DNA from: Membranipora membranacea
Lineage: Eukaryota; Bryozoa; Gymnolaemata; Cheilostomatida; Membraniporidae
DNA length: 64,000 bases
Direction: 5' to 3'
Assembly (NCBI GenBank): GCA_914767715.1
Contig: OU612065.1
Location: 30,692,001 to 30,756,000 of the forward strand
Shown here: piece after piece, positions 58,985-64,000 of the stretch
Numbering within the stretch: position 1 is the stretch's first letter
Layout: each line of letters begins with the position of its first letter
The notes under the pieces: generated by a model
Database searches by the model: none
Told to the model about the DNA's origin: nothing
What the model saw: the letters and a program-made list of their open reading frames with translations, nothing else
Translations under genes and position numbers: made by a program

Positions 58985-61900
58985 GGTGAGTGTGAATTCA
59001 GCATAATTAGCCACCAAGTTATCCTGGGATCTCCATATTCTGGATTTTGAATAAGGTCTTTGGGGTCTTGAACTGGTCGCAGTTTAATATGATTGCGGCA
59101 GACTTTGAATTTTTTACCGCTGTCATTTGGCATGTTGTTATAGTGCGAAAGTGGACATCGTTAAAATTGGCGCTGACGGAGAAGGAGGACATGCAGAGCC
59201 AAACGGATTTCGGATTTGAGACGAGCAGGAGTTGCTCCTCCTTATGAGGTAGGTCCAAAGCAAATCTATTTTTTGACCCGAGCAAAAAAAAACCATGATA
59301 GCCTCCCTTGGTAAAATTTTTGAAATTTCAAGTCAGCGTAATTACCAACCAGTTAATCGGAGGATCCCAATATTCTGCAGTTTGAATAAGGCCAATGAGG
59401 GCTTGAAGTGGTCGGAGTTAGATAAGAATCCAACTGAGTTTAAATTTTTCAATGCTGCCGTCAGGCATGTTTTTTTTTGGCAAAAGTGGACGTCGTTAAA
59501 GTTGGCGCTGACGGAGAATGGAGACCCGCAGAGACAAACGGACTTCTGATTTGAGACGAGCAGGAGTTGCTCCTCCTTATGAGGTAGGTTAAAAGCAAAT
59601 CTTTTTTTTGACCCGAGCGAAAAAAAACCATGATACCCTCCCTTGGTATAATTTTTGAAATCTCAAGTCAGCGTAATTACCAACCAGTTAATCGTAGGAT
59701 CCCAATATTCTGCAGTTTGAATAATGCCAATAAGGGCTTGAAGTGGTCGGAGTTAGATGAGAATCCAACAGAGTTTTAATTTTTCAATGCTGCCGTTTGG
59801 CATGTTTTTTTTTTGGCAAAAGTGGACGTCGTTAAAGTTGGCGCTGACGGAGAACGGAGACCCGCAGAGACAAACGGACTTCAGATTTGAGACGAGCAGG
59901 AGTTGCTCCTCCTTATGAGGTAGGTTAAAAGCAAATCTATTTTTTGACCCGAGCGAAAAAAAACCATGATACCCTCCCTTGGTATAATTTTTGAAATTTC
60001 AAGTCAGCGTAATTACCAACCAGTTAATCGCAGGATCCCAATATTCTGCAATTTGAATAAGGCCAATAATGGCTTGAAGTGGTCGGAGTTAGATAAGAAT
60101 CCAACATAGTTTTAATTTTTCAATGCTGCCGTTTGGCATGTTTATTTTTGGCAAATGTGGACGTCGTTAAAGTTGGCGCTGACGGAGAACGGAGACCCGC
60201 AGAGACAAACGGACTTCAGATATGAGACGAGCAGGAGTTGCTCCTCCTTATGAGGTAGGTTAAAAGCAAATCTATTTTTTGACCCGAGCGAAAAAAAACC
60301 ATGATACCTTCCCTTGGTATAATTTTTGAGATTTCAAGTCAGCGTAATTACCAACCAGTTAATCGGAGGATCCCAATATTCTGCAGTTTGAATAAGGCCA
60401 ATAAGGGCTTGAAGTGGTCGGAGTTAGATAAGAATCCAACAGAGTTTTAATTTTTCAATGCTGCCGTTTGGCATGTTTTTTTTTGGCAAAAGTGGACGTA
60501 GTTAAAGTTGGCGCTGACGGAGAACGGAGACCCGCAGAGACAAACGGACTTCAGATTTGAGACGAGCAGGAGTTGCTCCTCCTTATGAGGTAGGTTAAAA
60601 GCAAATCTATTTTTTGACCCGAGCGAAAAAAAAACCATGATACCCTCCCTTGGTATAATTTTTGAAATTTCAAGTCAGCGTAATTACCAACCAGTTAATC
60701 GCAGGATCCTAATATTCTGCAGTTTGAATAAGGCCAATAAGGGCTTGAAGTGGTCGGAGTTAGATAAGAATCCAACAGAGTTTTAATTTTTCAATGCTGC
60801 CGTTTGGCATGTTTTTTTTTGGCAAAAGTGGACGTCGTTAAAGTTGGCGCTGACGGAGAACGGAGACCCGCAGAGACAAACGGACTTCAGATTTGAGATG
60901 AGCAGGAGTTGCTCCTCCTTAAGAGGTAGGTTAAAAGCAAATCTATTTTTTGACCGGAGCGAAAAAAAACCATGATACCCTCCCTTGGTCTAATTTTTGA
61001 AATTTCAAGTCAGCGTAATTACCAACCAGTTAATCGGAGGATCCCAATATTCTGCAGTTTGAATAAGGCCAATAAGGGCTTGAAGTGGTCGGAGTTAGAT
61101 AAGAATCCAACAGAGTTTTAATTTTTCAATGCTGCCGTTTGGCATGTTTCTTTTTGGCAAAAGTGGACGTCGTTAAAGTTGGCGCTGACGGAGAACGGAG
61201 ACCCGCAGAGACAAACGGACTTCAGATTTGTGACGAGCAGGAGTTGCTCCTCCTCATGAGGTAGGTTAAAAGCAAATCTATTTTTTGACCCGAGCGAAAA
61301 AAAACCATGATACCCTCCCTTGGTATAATTTTTGAAATCTCAAGTCAGCGTAATTACCAACCAGTTAATCGTAGGATCCCAATATTCTGCAGTTTGAATA
61401 ATGCCAATAAGGGCTTGAAGTGGTCGGAGTTAGATGAGAATCCAACAGAGTTTTAATTTTTCAATGCTGCCGTTTGGCATGTTTTTTTTTTGGCAAAAGT
61501 GGACGTCGTTAAAGTTGGCGCTGACGGAGAACGGAGACCCGCAGAGACAAACGGACTTCAGATTTGAGACGAGCAGGAGTTGCTCCTCCTTATGAGGTAG
61601 GTTAAAAGCAAATCTATTTTTTGACCCGAGCGAAAAAAAACCATGATACCCTCCCTTGGTATAATTTTTGAAATTTCAAGTCAGCGTAATTACCAACCAG
61701 TTAATCGCAGGATCCCAATATTCTGCAATTTGAATAAGGCCAATAAGGGCTTGAAGTGGTCGGAGTTAGATAAGAATCCAACATAGTTTTAATTTTTCAA
61801 TGCTGCCGTTTGGCATGTTTATTTTTGGCAAATGTGGACGTCGTTAAAGTTGGCGCTGACGGAGAACGGAGACCCGCAGAGACAAACGGACTTCAGATAT

Positions 61901-64000
61901 GAGACGAGCAGGAGTTGCTCCTCCTTATGAGGTAGGTTAAAAGCAAATCTATTTTTTGACCCGAGCGAAAAAAAACCATGATACCCTCCCTTGGTATAAT
62001 TTTTGAGATTTCAAGTCAGCGTAATTACCAACCAGTTAATCGCAGGATCCCAATATTCTGCAGTTTGAATAAGGCCAATAAGGGCTTGAAGTGGTCGGAG
62101 TTAGATAAGAATCCAACAGAGTTTTAATTTTTCAATGCTGCCGTTTGGCATGTTTTTTTTTGGCAAAAGTGGACGTAGTTAAAGTTGGCGCTGACGGAGA
62201 ACGGAGACCCGCAGAGACAAACGGACTTCAGATTTGAGACGAGCAGGAGTTGCTCCTCCTTATGAGGTAGGTTAAAAGCAAATCTATTTTTTGACCCGAG
62301 CGAAAAAAAACCATGATACCCTCCCTTGGTATAATTTTTGAAATTTCAAGTCAGCGTAATTACCAACCAGTTAATCGCAGGATCCTAATATTCTGCAGTT
62401 TGAATAAGGCCAATAAGGGCTTGAAGTGGTCGGAGTTAGATAAGAATCCAACAGAGTTTTAATTTTTCAATGCTGCCGTTTGGCATGTTTTTTTTTGGCA
62501 AAAGTGGACGTCGTTAAAGTTGGCGCTGACAGAGAACGGAGACCCGCAGAGACAAACGGACTTCAGATTTGAGACGAGCAGGAGTTGCTCCTCCTTATGA
62601 GGTAGGTTAAAAGCAAATCTATTTTTTGACCCGAGCGAAAAAAAACCATGATACCCTCCCTTGGTATAATTTTTGAAATTTCAAGTCAGCGTAATTACCA
62701 ACCAGTTAATCGGAGGATCCCAATATTCTGCAGTTTGAATAAGGCCAATAAGGGCTTGAAGTGGTCGGAGTTAGATTAGAATCCAACAGAGTTTTAATTT
62801 TTCAATGCTGCCGTTTGGCATGTTTTTTTTGGCAAAAGTGGACGTCGTTAAAGTTGGCGCTGACGGAGAACGGAGACCCGCAGAGACAAACGGACTTCAG
62901 ATTTGAGACGAGCAGGAGTTGCTCCTCCTTATGAGGTAGGTTAAAAGCAAATCTATTTTTTGACCGGAGCGAAAAAAAACCATGATACCCTCCCTTGGTA
63001 TAATTTTTGAAATTTCAAGTCATCGTAATTACCAACCAGTTAATCGGAGGATCCCAATATTCTGCAGTTTGAATAAGGCCAATAAGGGCTTGAAGTGGTC
63101 GGAGTTAGATAAGAATCCAACAGAGTTTTAATTTTTCAATGCTGCCGTTTGGCATGTATTTTTTTGGCAAAAGTGAACGTGGTTAAAGTTGGCGCTGACG
63201 GAGAACGGAGACCCGCAGAGACAAACGGACTTCAGATTTCAGACGAGCAGGAGTTGCTCCTCCTTACGAGGTAGGTTAAAAGCAAATCTATTTTTTGACC
63301 CGAGCGGAAAAAAACCATGATACCCTCCCTTGGTATAATTTTTGAAATTTCAAGTCAGCGTAATTATCAACCAGTTAATCGTAGAATCCCAATTTTCTGC
63401 ATTTTGAATAAGACCAATAAGGGCTTGAAGTGGTCGGAGTTAGATAAGAATCCAACAGAGTTTTAATTTTTCAATGCTGCCGTTTGGCATGTTTTTTTTT
63501 GGCAAAAGTGGACGTCGTTAAAGTTGGCGCTGACGGAAAACGGAGACCCGCAGAGACAAACGGCCTTCAGGTTTGAGACGAGCAGGAGTTGCTCCTCCTT
63601 ATGAGGTAGGTTAACAGCAAATCTATCTTTTGACCCGAGCGAAAAAAAACCATGATACCCTCCCTTGGTATAATTTCTGAAATCTCAAGTCAGCGTAATT
63701 ACCAACCAGTTAATCGGAGGCTCCCAATATTCTGCAGTTTGAATAAGGCCAATAAGGGCTTGAAGTGGTCGGAGTTAGATAAGAATCAAACAGAGTTTTA
63801 ATGTTTCAATACTGCCGTTTGGCATGTTTTTTTTTGGCAAAGGTGGACGTCGTTAAAGTTGGCGCTGACAGAGAACGGAGACCCGCAGAGACAAACGGAC
63901 TTCAGATTTGAGACAAGCAGGAGTTGCTCCTCTTTATGAGGTAGGTTAAAAGCAAATCTAGTACTTGACCCGAGGGAAAAAAAACCATGATACCCTCCCT
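58985..64000 (+). repeat. 335-bp tandem satellite array, at least 15 monomers, running off the window
   Basis: The marker ACGAGCAGGAGTTGCTCC (A-start) recurs at 59221, 59556, 59892, 60227, 60562, 60898, 61233, 61569, 61904, 62239, 62574, 62908, 63243, 63578 and 63913, a period of 334-336 bp. The first monomer, at the array edge, is clearly more diverged than the rest. Each monomer has A- and T-runs and a small hairpin (AGGAG-TTG-CTCCT). No conserved open frame spans all copies, so it is not coding. Confidence 0.96.
59640..62993 (+). repeat. Five-monomer higher-order repeat (~1677 bp) present twice
   Basis: Monomer-specific variants recur with an offset of about 1677 bp. AATAATGCC occurs at 59720 and 61397, CTGCAATTT at 60046 and 61723, GACGTAG at 60495 and 62172, and GCAGGATCCT at 60701 and 62377. 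Neighbouring monomers lack these variants. The third and later copies (after 63000) do not follow the pattern. Confidence 0.88.

Larger units (their letters stand above)
50873..58985. other. Intergenic region upstream of C2CD3
   Basis: About 8.1 kb. It must include the C2CD3 promoter and 5' UTR, but I see no clear TATA or initiator. A run of 13 G lies at 51200-51212. Apart from the repeats and SINE listed separately, the open frames here (for example 51802-52371, 55312-55533 and 58014-58554, all + strand) show no recognisable family and I do not call them genes. Confidence 0.6.

Noticed and set aside
60447-60638. Small - strand frame in satellite monomers (SKNRFAFNLPHKEEQLLLVS)
   Set aside because: Open only in some monomers and interrupted in most; no sign of selection for coding, so treated as non-coding satellite.

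Overview
This is a stretch of nuclear DNA from an animal, most likely an invertebrate. It is AT-rich and has spliced genes with GT-AG introns of a few hundred bases. It carries two genes characteristic of animals (a TET 5-methylcytosine dioxygenase and the centriole protein C2CD3), tRNA-derived SINEs, a decayed non-LTR retrotransposon, several non-autonomous DNA transposons and a long tandem satellite. I cannot name the species. Nothing bacterial, viral or CRISPR-like is present.

Layout. (1) 149-9865, + strand: ten 3' exons of a TET gene. They hold the end of the Cys-rich region, the whole double-stranded beta-helix with its iron and 2-oxoglutarate residues, a Pro/Gln/Gly-rich insert, and an unusually long Gln/Pro-rich C-terminal tail of about 550 residues. 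The 5' part (including any CXXC domain) lies before base 1. (2) 11968-16867, - strand: a four-exon carbohydrate sulfotransferase of 319 codons, tail-to-tail with TET. Its large introns hold a SINE and several near-perfect palindromes. (3) 16868-22038: intergenic, with a perfect hairpin element flanked by a 9-bp duplication, a hAT-type MITE with an 8-bp target duplication, a fragment of a second MITE family and a tRNA-like SINE head. (4) 22039-50872, - strand: a complete C2CD3 gene. I placed 44 coding exons whose phases all join, giving a 2392-residue protein, close to the human length. Its introns hold a 368-bp TTAA-flanked MITE, palindromic elements, a head-to-head pair of SINEs, minisatellites and (intron 1) a degenerate LINE. 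(5) 50873-58985: no recognisable gene; a SINE with clear target duplications, a 72-bp tandem duplication, a GC-richer block and an 18-bp minisatellite. (6) about 58985 to the end: a 335-bp tandem satellite of at least 15 monomers, part of it organised as a five-monomer higher-order repeat of about 1677 bp.

The three genes do not form a pathway: TET oxidises 5-methylcytosine in the nucleus, C2CD3 builds centriole distal appendages, and the sulfotransferase acts in the Golgi. The less ordinary content is the TET tail and insert, the inverted SINE pair, the family of hairpin elements and the higher-order satellite. I did not find a convincing new multi-gene system.
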